A stretch of DNA of 64,000 bases from C-114 sp963719285 (GTDB taxonomy: Bacteria > Chloroflexota > Limnocylindria > Limnocylindrales > CSP1-4), in contig CAVRBO010000001.1 in NCBI GenBank assembly GCA_963719285.1, positions 1,674,001 through 1,738,000 of the forward strand, given 5' to 3'. The translations under genes and the position numbers were made by a program. This document shows positions 54,090-62,616 of this stretch, in pieces; position 1 is the first letter of the stretch; the number at the start of each line of letters is the position of its first letter. A model generated the notes under the pieces. That model ran no database searches. It was not told the DNA's origin and saw nothing but the letters and a program-made list of their open reading frames with translations.

Positions 54090-55021
54090 TCCGCGCCGAG
54101 GGCGCCGTGCCGGTCCGCCGGTTCGTGGCCCGCCTCGGGATCCCGGCGTCGACCTGGTATCACTGGCGGGCCGGGCACTTGCGCGGCCGACCGGTCCGAC
54201 GCTGGCCGGCACCGGTCGTCGATGCGATCGAGGAGCCGGCCGCCCAGATGGCCTATCGCTGGTCGGCCTGGGGGCATCGCAAGATCTGGGCGATGCTCCG
54301 GGCGGACGGGGTGGCGGTGTCACGCAGCTCGGTCGAGCGGGCGCTGCGGCGGCGCGATCTGCTCATGCCCGTGCGCTACCAGGCCGAACGGCGGCAGCTG
54401 GCGGTCGCCCGACGAGCCCTGTTCGTGGACGCGCCGGCCCGTCGGAACCGGGTCTGGCAGACCGACTTCACCGAGTACGAGACGAGCCGCGGAGGCACCT
54501 GGCGGGTGAGTCCGGTCGTCGACTACGCGACGAAGGTCTGCCTCGCCGCGCCGGTCTCCGGGACGACCACCGCGCGGGACGCCATCAGCGCCCTCCTGGT
54601 GGCCATCGCCGAGGCGGAACGGCTGCTCGGGCATCCACTCCTCGATGACTGCGTCGATCGACGGACCGGCGAGCTCACGCCGGTGACCATCGTGACCGAC
54701 AACGGACCGGCCTACAAGAGCGCCGACTTCGTCCACTTCATCGCCAGCCGGCCTGAGCTCGCCCACGTCCGTACCCGCCACCACGCGCCCGAGACCAACG
54801 GCGTGGTCGAGCGGTTCAACCAAACGCTCAAGTACGAGCATCTGTACCGCCATGAGATCGCCGACGCGCTCGAGCTCTCCGACCAAGTCGAAGTCCTCCG
54901 GGAGCTCTACAACGAGATCCGTCCGCACGAGACCCTGGGTCAGATCCCACCGATGAACCGGTACCTCGCCGAGCCCGCCGAATCACACCTATCCGCGCCC
55001 GATTCTGTCCAAGAATCTTGA
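54041..55021 (+). CDS. IS3-family OrfB / OrfAB transposase (copy 2)
   Basis: 326 aa frame identical to 21036-22016: Asp in WQTDFTEYE, Asp in IVTDNGPAYKS, Glu in NGVVERFNQTLKYEHLYR. Expected product is the OrfAB fusion made by a -1 slip at 54047. Identity of two copies 33 kb apart means very recent transposition, or homogenisation. Confidence 0.92.
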   Translation: MAKKGGALPAYEELELIRAEGAVPVRRFVARLGIPASTWYHWRAGHLRGRPVRRWPAPVVDAIEEPAAQMAYRWSAWGHRKIWAMLRADGVAVSRSSVERALRRRDLLMPVRYQAERRQLAVARRALFVDAPARRNRVWQTDFTEYETSRGGTWRVSPVVDYATKVCLAAPVSGTTTARDAISALLVAIAEAERLLGHPLLDDCVDRRTGELTPVTIVTDNGPAYKSADFVHFIASRPELAHVRTRHHAPETNGVVERFNQTLKYEHLYRHEIADALELSDQVEVLRELYNEIRPHETLGQIPPMNRYLAEPAESHLSAPDSVQES

Positions 55022-55033
55022 CGCGGGACACAC

Positions 55034-55675
55034 CGTGAACCGTGCCCACCCTTCGTCGCCGCGCGTCCTGAGCACCGCGGCCGCGGCCGGACCCTTGGCC
55101 ATGCCTACCGCCGCGAGATGTACGAGCAGATCGTCGAAGCGCTTCTCGCTCAGGCCTCCATCGGAGCCGCGGCGATCGCCGGCGTGGTCGCCGACGTGAA
55201 CCGGGCCGAATCGGCCCCCGATCGATCGGTGCTCGATCGAATCGCTCGTGAACGTGAGCGCTCGATGGCCCGCTACCTCCGCGATCGTGACGCCTCGCGG
55301 CTCGAACAGTCCATGGCTCGCCTCGACCAAGAGCAAGCGGCGGCCGAGACCCGGGAGCGATCGGACGACATCCCAGCCGACGTCGCAGTCCGTTATGTCC
55401 AAGAACTGCCCGAAACGTGGCGGAAGGCCGAAGGTGGCCCGGGCCGTCAGCTCCTCGCCAGCTCGCTGTTCGACCGGATCGACGTTCTCGGGATCCAGGA
55501 AGCGACCGTCCACCTCAGCGCGCACGCCGTCCGGCACGGTCTCGCGGCAGCGCTGCCGGGGGAGGTCGGAATACTCGTAAGTGGTCGGGGCGAGAGGAGT
55601 AGAGGCGAGGCTAATCGGGTGAATGTGCGCATCGTAACGCGGCACAGCCGGCGCTCCGAGGCACGCGCCGGATGA
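55034..55675 (+). pseudogene. Type C serine recombinase, C-terminal third
   Basis: Begins exactly at the IS right end: EPCPPFVAARPEHRGRGRTL, then GHAYRREMYEQIVEALLAQA, IARERERSMARYLRDRDASR, PADVAVRYVQELPETWRKAE and HAVRHGLAAALPGEVGILVS. It aligns with the module 3 recombinase from its last zinc-ribbon Cys onward and stays in one frame through the 19-bp site at 55582. The catalytic domain is absent, so no activity is possible. The loss coincides with the IS boundary. Confidence 0.85.
55582..55600 (+). other. Attachment-like site 7
   Basis: Exact 19-bp copy, last of the array in this window. Right flank AGAGGCGAGGCTAATCGGGTGAA, then GTGCGCATCGTAACGCGGCAC, a diverged type X flank, which suggests that this may be the oldest or outermost junction with chromosomal DNA. 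Confidence 0.75.
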
Positions 55676-55803
55676 TCGTCTGGAGTCTCCCGACAAGAAG
55701 CCACCGAGAGACCGCGTGAGGTCTCAATCGCCAGTGTGGCCATCGAACCCAGGTCAGCTCACGATTGGCTCCGCGGTGGGCTGGGCGTAGGTAATCTTCC
55801 GGC

Positions 55804-57666
55804 ATGGCCAAGAGGGGACAACGCGGGTCGCTCCGCCGGACCGGTTTGGGCGCATCCAGGCCGCATCGACGAGGCATCCGCTTCTACCCTGCAGTCCTCC
55901 TTGTGGCTCTCTTGGCTTCGCTCGTGATCCTGAGCGGATTCTTCCTCTCAACCATCGCCGATCGCGATTGGCATGCCGTCGCGACCGTCAACGGGGTCAC
56001 GATTGATCGATCGCATCTCCGATCCCGGACTGCGCTCGATGCGTTCGTTGCGCGACTTCGTGCCGATCGGATCCACGCGGCCGCCCAGGCGGGACGGTTG
56101 ACCACCGCGGCTGCAGCGGCCCTAGACCAGGGGCTTACGCCCGGCGCGAACCCTGCCGTCGCATCGCTGGATGCCCTCATCGACGACGAGCTTGTTCGCA
56201 GAGGTGCCACGGCGCTGGGAGTGGCTCCCGCGGCCGCTGATGTCGGCGCCGAACTGGTGAGAGCCACGACGATCGACGCCCGCTTGCATGTTCGTTCGGT
56301 GACCCTGACCGCCCCTCCGCCGCCGCAGGCGCTGCCCCCCGATCCAAATGTGGCTGACGCCCTGCGAGCCGAGCTGCTCCCGAGTGCGATCGTCGCGACG
56401 GCGACGTCGGCCGGTTGGACCGCGACTGGCGCCGATACCTGGCTTCCAGCCGACGGGCCTCCTCAAACGGATTCGGGAGTGTCCACCGGGACACCCTCAA
56501 CCGCCGCGTCGCCTTCTCTGGTCGTCGCCGCTCGTACGGCGGCCGGAGGAGCGATCCTGGGACCGTTCACCGACGAGGTCACGGGCGCGGTGACGACCGG
56601 CCTCCTGGTCGAGGTCGCATCCGACGGTCCGTCGGCGGCCAGCGCCCGCCAAGAAGCGGCGGACTCGGGCATCGATGCGGCGACGCTTGACGGGTGGGCC
56701 CAGGCGCAGCAGCTGCGGCGCGCGGTCCTCGCCCACCTCATGACGGCGTGGACGACGACTCCGATCGAGCAGGTCAGGGCCGCCGAGCTCGTCCTCGGTG
56801 TCCCGCCGGACGGCGGAAACCCGGGGCCCTACGTCGAACTCAGTCATCTCGTTCTCAAGCAACTCGCGACGGCGGCTGGGAACGCCTCGCCCGCGCCTGA
56901 TGGAGCGAGTCTCGCCGCCGAGCTCCGCACGCTCCCCCTCGCCGATCGTCTTCGCAGGTTCGCCGAGCTCGTGCATCAGGCGAACACCCCGGCGACAACG
57001 GATCTGCTCGCCCGGAGCGGCGAGATCGGCATCCTCACCGCGAACAACCTCACCGCGGCGATCTCCTCGCTCGCGTTCGCCCCGGCCACTCGAAGTGGCG
57101 ACATCCTGGGTCCGATCAACACGGCCGAGGGGGACGAGCTCTTCCTCATCGAGGCGCGCTATGCAGGAGCTCTCGACGACGCGACCGTGGCCGCCCTCAT
57201 CGCGGCCCGCGATCCTGCGACGGACTTCCCCGCCATGGCGGGCCGCATCGACAGCGCCTTCGTGGCCCGGGCGCGGTCCGGGCCGTGGCGCGGCCGACCG
57301 GAGTTCGCCGCCTCTGACCCGGCGGCCTCGTTGACCGCGGTGCCCGCGGGTGTCGAGGCGGACCCGGTGGTCATCGACGGTCAATTGATCGTGGCCCGCG
57401 TTCTGGAGCACCGCATGGCGCCGGCGTCGGGAGCGCTCGCCGACCGACTGCGGCTGGACGGCTTCGGTGCGTGGCTCGCAGACCAACGCGCTGCAGCGGT
57501 CATCGCTCGCGACGCGGATCCTCTCGGCTCGGGAATCGCGACGCCGTCGCCGTCGACGAGCGGAGCCCCATCCGTCCCGATCGATACCCCGTTCCTCCCT
57601 TCCCTGCCAAGCGGCCTGGGTCCGCGCCAAACGTCGAACCCCTTGAGCTTCCCGGTCACACCGTAG
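55804..57666 (+). CDS. Membrane-anchored SurA/PrsA-like peptidyl-prolyl isomerase (foldase)
   Basis: 620 aa from ATG 55804. Basic N-terminus, one membrane segment (FYPAVLLVALLASLVILSGF, residues ~27-48), then a SurA_N-like start (VATVNGVTIDRSHLRSRTAL). A long helical region follows, then a PpiC/parvulin-like part: VELSHLVLKQLATAA, LPLADRLRRFAELVHQANTP, RSGEIGILTANNLTAAISSL, RSGDILGPINTAEGDELFLI. Ser/Pro-rich tail. The likely role is folding of secreted proteins outside the membrane, which fits a genome exporting proteins of 2,000 or more residues. It is the first gene beyond the last attachment-like site and may be backbone. Confidence 0.8.
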   Translation: MAKRGQRGSLRRTGLGASRPHRRGIRFYPAVLLVALLASLVILSGFFLSTIADRDWHAVATVNGVTIDRSHLRSRTALDAFVARLRADRIHAAAQAGRLTTAAAAALDQGLTPGANPAVASLDALIDDELVRRGATALGVAPAAADVGAELVRATTIDARLHVRSVTLTAPPPPQALPPDPNVADALRAELLPSAIVATATSAGWTATGADTWLPADGPPQTDSGVSTGTPSTAASPSLVVAARTAAGGAILGPFTDEVTGAVTTGLLVEVASDGPSAASARQEAADSGIDAATLDGWAQAQQLRRAVLAHLMTAWTTTPIEQVRAAELVLGVPPDGGNPGPYVELSHLVLKQLATAAGNASPAPDGASLAAELRTLPLADRLRRFAELVHQANTPATTDLLARSGEIGILTANNLTAAISSLAFAPATRSGDILGPINTAEGDELFLIEARYAGALDDATVAALIAARDPATDFPAMAGRIDSAFVARARSGPWRGRPEFAASDPAASLTAVPAGVEADPVVIDGQLIVARVLEHRMAPASGALADRLRLDGFGAWLADQRAAAVIARDADPLGSGIATPSPSTSGAPSVPIDTPFLPSLPSGLGPRQTSNPLSFPVTP

Positions 57667-57707
57667 GTCGCTGCCGACTCACGCAGTCCTCCGGAGGTCG
57701 TGCCCTC

Positions 57708-58649
57708 ATGCCAGCTGTACCTCAGCTCGAACCCGCGATCGCAGACGACATCGACGACTGGCTGACGCGGTGGTGTCGCCGGATGGCCGTCGAGCGTCGA
57801 AGTCCGGCGACGATCGCGACTTATCAGGCCGCCGTTCATCGCTTCGGGTGCCATGTCCGGAGTTCGGGTCGACCGACGGACGTGACCCTCGTCACGCGCG
57901 CCGATGTCGAGAGCTTCGTTCTGAGCGAGCTCGCCATCCACGCGCCCGCGACCGCCAACAACCGCTTCCGAGCGGTCCGAACGTTCTTCCGCTGGCTCGT
58001 ACGAGAGGCGATCCTCGACGTCGCGCCGACGGCCGGGTTGCGAGCACCCCACATCCCGGATGATCCACCGCCGGTCCTGCGATCGCCTGAGCTCCGTGCG
58101 CTGCTCGAGGTTCCGCCCGGCCGGGACGCGTTCCGGGCGGTGCGTGATGCGGCGCTCGTCGGGGTCCTGGTGGACTCGGGTTGTCGTCGCTCGGAGTTGC
58201 TCGGCATCGGGACCGCTGACGTCGAACCCGAGACCGGCTTCCTCCGCGTCCGAGGCAAGGGCGACCGCAGCCGGTTCGTCGTCGTCGGCGCGACCACCGG
58301 CCGGCTCCTCCTCGAGTACCTGGGGGCGCGGACTCTTCATCCGGCCGCCGAGCTGCCAATGCTCTGGCTCGGACGCACCGGTCAATTCACCAACTCGGCG
58401 CTCGCCCGGATGCTCGCTCGACGCGGTCGTCGCGCCGGACTGACCGTCCGCCTCCATCCTCACCTCTTGCGCCATGCCTGGGCGCACCAGATGCTCGCCG
58501 CGGGGATGCAGGAGACGGACCTCATGGCGATCGCCGGCTGGCGGACGCGGGACATGGTCGCCCGCTACGCCGCTGCGACTCGGGCCGAGCGCGCCCTGGC
58601 CGTCGGTCGCCTGCTCTCGACGGTCGACCGACTGACCGCGGAACCCTGA
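57708..58649 (+). CDS. Tyrosine recombinase (XerC/D type)
   Basis: 313 aa from ATG 57708 with GGAGG about 11 nt upstream. N-terminal SAM-like DNA-binding domain (DDWLTRWCRRMAVERRSPAT, NNRFRAVRTFFRWLVREAIL). Catalytic residues in order: Arg in DSGCRRSELLGIGT, Lys in VRGKGDRSRFVVV, HxxR in HPHLLRHAWAHQML, W in IAGWRTRDMVARY with the nucleophilic Tyr at its end. Complete. It could act on chromosome dimers or, given that its 3' end lies 31 bp from a 559-bp inverted repeat of Rhs DNA, on the toxin-tip array; the second idea is inference. Confidence 0.9.
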   Translation: MPAVPQLEPAIADDIDDWLTRWCRRMAVERRSPATIATYQAAVHRFGCHVRSSGRPTDVTLVTRADVESFVLSELAIHAPATANNRFRAVRTFFRWLVREAILDVAPTAGLRAPHIPDDPPPVLRSPELRALLEVPPGRDAFRAVRDAALVGVLVDSGCRRSELLGIGTADVEPETGFLRVRGKGDRSRFVVVGATTGRLLLEYLGARTLHPAAELPMLWLGRTGQFTNSALARMLARRGRRAGLTVRLHPHLLRHAWAHQMLAAGMQETDLMAIAGWRTRDMVARYAAATRAERALAVGRLLSTVDRLTAEP

Positions 58650-58679
58650 CTCGCGGGCGCGCGCAGTCGCGTCGACCTA

Positions 58680-59238
58680 GACCCGCGGAGCATGAACCGG
58701 TTCCTGTACGCCGAGGCCAACCCCTGGACCCTCGTCGATCCATCCGGGCACATGGCGGGGTGCGCCAGCGCGTCATCGGATCTGTGTAACGAGACGACCG
58801 CGGTCAAGTACAAGAACACCCCGGCTGGCAAGACCGCCAAGAAGAAGGTCTCGGACCACGACCACCCCTGCCAGGGCATGAGCGGAGCGGACCTCGCCGC
58901 CTGCCGCGCGCCGTATTCGGCGCCGACACCGAAGGCCCAGTCGACGCCGACCTGCTCGAGCTCTATCTGCAACGCTTCGGCACCCACGACCGCGGTCGAG
59001 ACCGATTGGTCGACCTGGGCCAATGCAAAGATCGACTGGTCGACCGTCGGTCAATCCGTCTGCACCGCTGCCGATCCCTGTGTGCCTCAGGTTGAATGCG
59101 CAACCGCGCTCTTCGGAGGCCCGTGTCTCCTGACTCCGTTCACCAACCCCGTGTCAGCCTACGAATGCGACAGCGAGTGTCAGGCAGAAGGGTTCCGACT
59201 AGCCATCGTCCTGACCGTCGTGACCGTCGGCACCTACG
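58680..59238 (+). repeat. Inverted repeat, left arm (559 bp, Rhs tip conserved part)
   Basis: Matches 61304-61862 in opposite orientation, base for base as far as I compared, starting at GACCCGCGGAGCATGAACC and ending at CACCTACG. It encodes the conserved Rhs segment between the core end and the variable toxin. About 2.07 kb lie between the arms. Confidence 0.88.
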
Positions 59239-59609
59239 CGGCCGCTGCCGCTGCCCCCGCGGTGATCACTGCAATAGGAGCGGGGGGTTCGCCCCTGCTC
59301 GACCGGATCAAAGACCTGGCCCGATCGCCTGGCTGGGGTCCGTCAGCCCCGTCAGTCGCGAATCCGCAATTGAGAACCTTGATTGATCAACTGTATCGAC
59401 CAGGAGCGGCGATCGGCAACGGAGGAACAGCGGATGCGATTCGCGCTGGACTTGGGCACATTCAGAAGGGCGCCGACTACGCTGTGGCCTTGCAGCGGTG
59501 GTTGACAAGTAACCCTGACGCCGACGCCACCGACATTCAGACCGCGGAGTCGATGCTCACGGATCTTCTCGCAGCTCTTGCCGGAGAGAGGTACCCAGGC
59601 GCCAAGTGA
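58692..59609 (+). CDS. Orphan Rhs C-terminal toxin tip 1
   Basis: 305 aa reading from ATG 58692 (MNRFLYAEANPWTLVDPSGH, the Rhs core terminus) but with no Rhs core upstream, so it is an orphan tip and not a stand-alone gene. A Cys-rich connector follows (PHPCQGMSG-like DHDHPCQGMSGADLAACRAP, CSSSICNAS, VPQVECATALFGGPCL), then a hydrophobic stretch (RLAIVLTVVTVGTYAAAAAA), then the unique end: LRTLIDQLYRPGAAIGNGGT, ADAIRAGLGHIQKGADYAVA, a pattern I recall from polymorphic toxin ends. The 3' end overlaps a small candidate immunity gene (GTGA). Confidence 0.75.
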   Translation: MNRFLYAEANPWTLVDPSGHMAGCASASSDLCNETTAVKYKNTPAGKTAKKKVSDHDHPCQGMSGADLAACRAPYSAPTPKAQSTPTCSSSICNASAPTTAVETDWSTWANAKIDWSTVGQSVCTAADPCVPQVECATALFGGPCLLTPFTNPVSAYECDSECQAEGFRLAIVLTVVTVGTYAAAAAAPAVITAIGAGGSPLLDRIKDLARSPGWGPSAPSVANPQLRTLIDQLYRPGAAIGNGGTADAIRAGLGHIQKGADYAVALQRWLTSNPDADATDIQTAESMLTDLLAALAGERYPGAK

Positions 59610-60040
59610 ATGAGTCGAGATCGAATCCACTTGGCATCATCGAGCGGCTTGCCGCCATGAGTCCGGCACTACATGCGGCTATGAAGCCGTATTTTGAGGG
59701 TCAGGGCTTCGTGCCCGGGCTTGACCACGTGGACGCAGGCATGCTCGCGGCCGCGATCGCTAGTCTCGGACCTTCGAACATGGAGCTCATCGCCCTTTTC
59801 AAGCGCCTTGACGAGGTGCTCCTGGATGTGACTCCGAAGCAGCGAAATCTATTGGTGGTCGGCTTGCTCGAAGGGCTCCAGAGTCAAGCCATCAACGCTG
59901 GGCAGTCGTTCGACATGTGGACCCCGATGCTCGGGCCAATCGCGACCACGTACTGGAACGCGATCGCCGCCGTATGGCGCGGAGAGATGGCTCCAGATGA
60001 CTTCAATCAATTAGTCGAGAATGGCATCGCGGGCGACTGA
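59606..60040 (+). CDS. Candidate immunity protein for tip 1
   Basis: 144 aa from GTG 59606, overlapping the toxin tip stop by 4 nt. Soluble, all-helical composition: PLGIIERLAAMSPALHAAMK, AAAIASLGPSNMELIALFKR, LLVVGLLEGLQSQAINAGQS. Acidic overall. Position directly after the toxin end is the main argument. No family recognised. Confidence 0.6.
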   Translation: MNESRSNPLGIIERLAAMSPALHAAMKPYFEGQGFVPGLDHVDAGMLAAAIASLGPSNMELIALFKRLDEVLLDVTPKQRNLLVVGLLEGLQSQAINAGQSFDMWTPMLGPIATTYWNAIAAVWRGEMAPDDFNQLVENGIAGD

Positions 60041-60615
60041 ACCGGGCCGCTGCCCACCTACGACAGCCGCGTCCGTGCCCGAAATGCATTGACTGGGCAC
60101 CAGGCTGGTGGACTAGCTAGGGTGCGAACACGACTCGGATGTCCCTTGCGGGCTCGCGCCAGCCAGAACCGCGAATCGATATCGCTTCGGCGGGACCTCT
60201 GGCCCGCGCATCGGCGCTCCCTGCTACCCGGCTCTTGAAAGCTCGCGGACTCAACGGAGGCCGATACGGGCAGATCGTCGACCTCCCTCGTTCGTTAGTG
60301 GTGCCGCGGCCAACGCAATGCTCAGCTCAAGCCACCACGCTTAAGACGCATTTGCGAAGCCATCGGGCGGTGAGGCTCGTTGGCGGCCCAGAATCGACCA
60401 GGCGAGGACCGGTGTCCGAGTGGCGTTCTGCTCGATGTTGCATATTAGCCACGAAGGGACGCCCCGTACGTCGAGGCGTGAGGCGGCGAAGTTAGCGGGT
60501 TCCTCAACGAGTTGGTGGTGGCGCTCTGAAGTACGTGGGCCCAGAACGGCCGGCTCGGGACTGCAACTGTTTACAACCTCCGGCCAGAATTGGCGAATTG
60601 CCTTCGTCGCTGAAA
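60041..60615. other. Gene-poor centre between the two convergent Rhs tips
   Basis: About 575 bp between two convergent immunity genes. Short frames exist on both strands (for example 60341-60652 minus) but none has a ribosome site, hydrophobic pattern or conserved motif. Nothing supportable; could contain a decayed immunity gene or terminators. Confidence 0.4.
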
Positions 60616-60927
60616 CTATTCGGACGGACTGGACGGTCGGTGACGAAGGCACTCCGCCACCTCGACTGCAAATCGAGCGTAGAGATCGTCTTTCCGATCC
60701 AATAGAGCTGGTTCAGGACTCGTGAAACCAGCACGCTCCAGATCCCTCGAGAGGCCCAGGACCAGTTGCTTGAGGCATACGGGAAGGTCGCCTTCGATTG
60801 CGTTCGCGATCGCCTCAAGTGTCAACGCTGCCCGCACCAAGCCGCGTTCAGTCGGTGCAGCGGCAGTTACCGCGTGCTCGACATCACTAACGAGACGTAC
60901 GGCGATATCCGTCACTGACCACCCCAC
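60616..60927 (-). CDS. Candidate immunity protein for tip 2
   Basis: 103 aa from ATG 60927, overlapping the tip 2 stop by 16 nt. Soluble and helical: MGWSVTDIAVRLVSDVEHAV, ALTLEAIANAIEGDLPVCLK, DRKDDLYARFAVEVAECLRH. Size and position fit an immunity protein. Not related to the tip 1 immunity gene. Confidence 0.6.
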   Translation of the reverse strand: MGWSVTDIAVRLVSDVEHAVTAAAPTERGLVRAALTLEAIANAIEGDLPVCLKQLVLGLSRDLERAGFTSPEPALLDRKDDLYARFAVEVAECLRHRPSSPSE

Positions 60928-61908
60928 ACCGAGACCACAACGTTCGTGGCCGGTTCGTAGATCACGGTCACCCCGCCATATGTATAGCTGAACCGCTGGA
61001 TGCCCTCGACAAGGTCGTCTACGACCGGCTTGGCGCTCTGAATGGCAGACACCACCACGGATGGAGGGATTGAGCGCCCACCGAATCCCGCGGGAAGCAT
61101 CCGATCGACAGCGTGTTTACTGAACAGGTATTGCCCCATCTGAGCGTACTGCTTGCCGGCTTGGATTACCTTCGGCAGTTGACTCCACGGTGCGCCATAT
61201 CCGGGGATCGAGGAGCCCTGTACGAGATCTTTGAGCCTGTCCTTCATGGCGCCGGCAGACTCTGCAGCACCGAATAGCAAAGCGGGACAAACACTCGCGC
61301 ACCCGTAGGTGCCGACGGTCACGACGGTCAGGACGATGGCTAGTCGGAACCCTTCTGCCTGACACTCGCTGTCGCATTCGTAGGCTGACACGGGGTTGGT
61401 GAACGGAGTCAGGAGACACGGGCCTCCGAAGAGCGCGGTTGCGCATTCAACCTGAGGCACACAGGGATCGGCAGCGGTGCAGACGGATTGACCGACGGTC
61501 GACCAGTCGATCTTTGCATTGGCCCAGGTCGACCAATCGGTCTCGACCGCGGTCGTGGGTGCCGAAGCGTTGCAGATAGAGCTCGAGCAGGTCGGCGTCG
61601 ACTGGGCCTTCGGTGTCGGCGCCGAATACGGCGCGCGGCAGGCGGCGAGGTCCGCTCCGCTCATGCCCTGGCAGGGGTGGTCGTGGTCCGAGACCTTCTT
61701 CTTGGCGGTCTTGCCAGCCGGGGTGTTCTTGTACTTGACCGCGGTCGTCTCGTTACACAGATCCGATGACGCGCTGGCGCACCCCGCCATGTGCCCGGAT
61801 GGATCGACGAGGGTCCAGGGGTTGGCCTCGGCGTACAGGAACCGGTTCATGCTCCGCGGGTCGGTGGGCTTGCCGGTCACCGAGTCGAGTTGGGTGAATT
61901 GACCGAGA
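60912..61908 (-). CDS. Orphan Rhs C-terminal toxin tip 2 (DUF4258-like end)
   Basis: The frame carries a piece of the Rhs core end (RLGQFTQLDSVTGKPTDPRS), then the same 559-bp conserved part as tip 1, then diverges after TVGTYG into a different toxin: SKHAVDRMLPAGFGGRSIPP, SVVVSAIQSAKPVVDDLVEG, FSYTYGGVTVIYEPATNVVV. The KHA..RM start and the Y-x-Y-G-x-x-V-x-Y strand recall DUF4258/BrnT-like RNase toxins. No start codon or core upstream: an orphan tip that would need recombination onto a full Rhs gene to be used. Confidence 0.75.
61304..61862 (-). repeat. Inverted repeat, right arm (559 bp)
   Basis: Partner of 58680-59238 on the other strand. Outside the arm, tip 2 keeps ~45 bp more of Rhs core (GGCAAGCCCACC side), while tip 1 is cut exactly at the arm end, showing that tip 1 was copied or inverted from a longer donor. 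Confidence 0.88.
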
Positions 61909-61912
61909 CGAG

Positions 61913-62218
61913 CTACCCGCGAGTGCTTGTAATGGCGGCCAGGATGACGAGGAGTGCCATACAGGCGATCAGCCCTGGGCTGAGGAACCGGCTCGTGTGG
62001 CCGCGGACATGGTGCATTGCCACGACCGCGCCCCAAAGAACGGCCCCGGTGAGGAACGGACCGGCGAGGAGCTGGCCTACAGCTCGACCATGATCAACCG
62101 CCGAAGTCGCCGTTTCCTCCATCGCCCGGAGGCGCAAGGCTCCGAGTAGCACCGCGAAGGGCGTGGCGACGGCGGCAAGGACGGCGCTCCGACCCATATT
62201 GGAGCTTCGCATCGGCAC
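61913..62218 (-). CDS. Small membrane protein between Rhs tips 3 and 2
   Basis: 101 aa from ATG 62218. Hydrophobic segments: SAVLAAVATPFAVLLGALRL, GPFLTGAVLWGAVVAMHHV and LIACMALLVILAAITS. It follows the tip 3 immunity gene by 26 nt and ends where the core remnant of tip 2 begins. May be a second immunity or accessory protein of tip 3. No family recognised. Confidence 0.55.
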   Translation of the reverse strand: MPMRSSNMGRSAVLAAVATPFAVLLGALRLRAMEETATSAVDHGRAVGQLLAGPFLTGAVLWGAVVAMHHVRGHTSRFLSPGLIACMALLVILAAITSTRG

Positions 62219-62244
62219 CGAGATCGAGATATGAACGCCGGCGC

Positions 62245-62616
62245 CTACTTCAGCAGGATTGAGATCTCATCCGGCTCGACAGCGTCATTGACCCATACCT
62301 CAATTCCGAGTTGGGGTGTGGATATCGGGACCTCCAAGAAGATCTGGCCCTCAACACTACTAGCAGTAAGGACGCCGTCTAGGTTGAGTGAACCCTCGAA
62401 GACCCGGAGGTGTGTTGACGGCGGCCGGTGCGCACCGCTCGGCAGTATCCGGATCAACGTAGGCCCGTCTGCCTCAGACATAGTCCCAACCGCGATAAGG
62501 GAGTCGCTGGCGGCCACGAGCCTCCCGCTCAGTGCCGGCGGCAACTCGCCTTTGCGGTCGCCGACAAGTATCAGGGAGTACGGGCTTCGAACCTGTAGTT
62601 CCGCAGGAGTGATCAT
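62245..62616 (-). CDS. Candidate immunity protein for tip 3
   Basis: 123 aa from ATG 62616, directly abutting the tip 3 stop (62617-62619). Soluble, beta-rich: SPYSLILVGDRKGELPPALS, GPTLIRILPSGAH, GQIFLEVPISTPQLGIEVWV. It ends DEISILLK. Position and size fit an immunity protein. No family recognised. Confidence 0.6.
   Translation of the reverse strand: MITPAELQVRSPYSLILVGDRKGELPPALSGRLVAASDSLIAVGTMSEADGPTLIRILPSGAHRPPSTHLRVFEGSLNLDGVLTASSVEGQIFLEVPISTPQLGIEVWVNDAVEPDEISILLK

Larger units (their letters stand above)
53695..55032 (+). mobile_element. IS3-family insertion sequence, copy 2 (1,338 bp)
   Basis: Appears identical to 20690-22027, including the slippery site and both ends. Left flank TTG and right flank CCG are not a duplication, and different genes lie on the two sides (a minus-strand gene end on the left, the 3' part of a type C serine recombinase on the right). 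That is the pattern left by recombination between IS copies or an IS-adjacent deletion. Confidence 0.92.

Noticed and set aside
479..55600. Complete tRNA-Pro gene at one of the 19-bp sites
   Set aside because: Only the last 19 nt match in each case. The sequence beyond position 58 does not form the T-loop start, anticodon or D arms at any of the seven sites.
60139..60818. Short frames between the convergent Rhs tips
   Set aside because: No ribosome site, no conserved motif and mutually overlapping in several frames; a decayed gene cannot be excluded but is not supportable.
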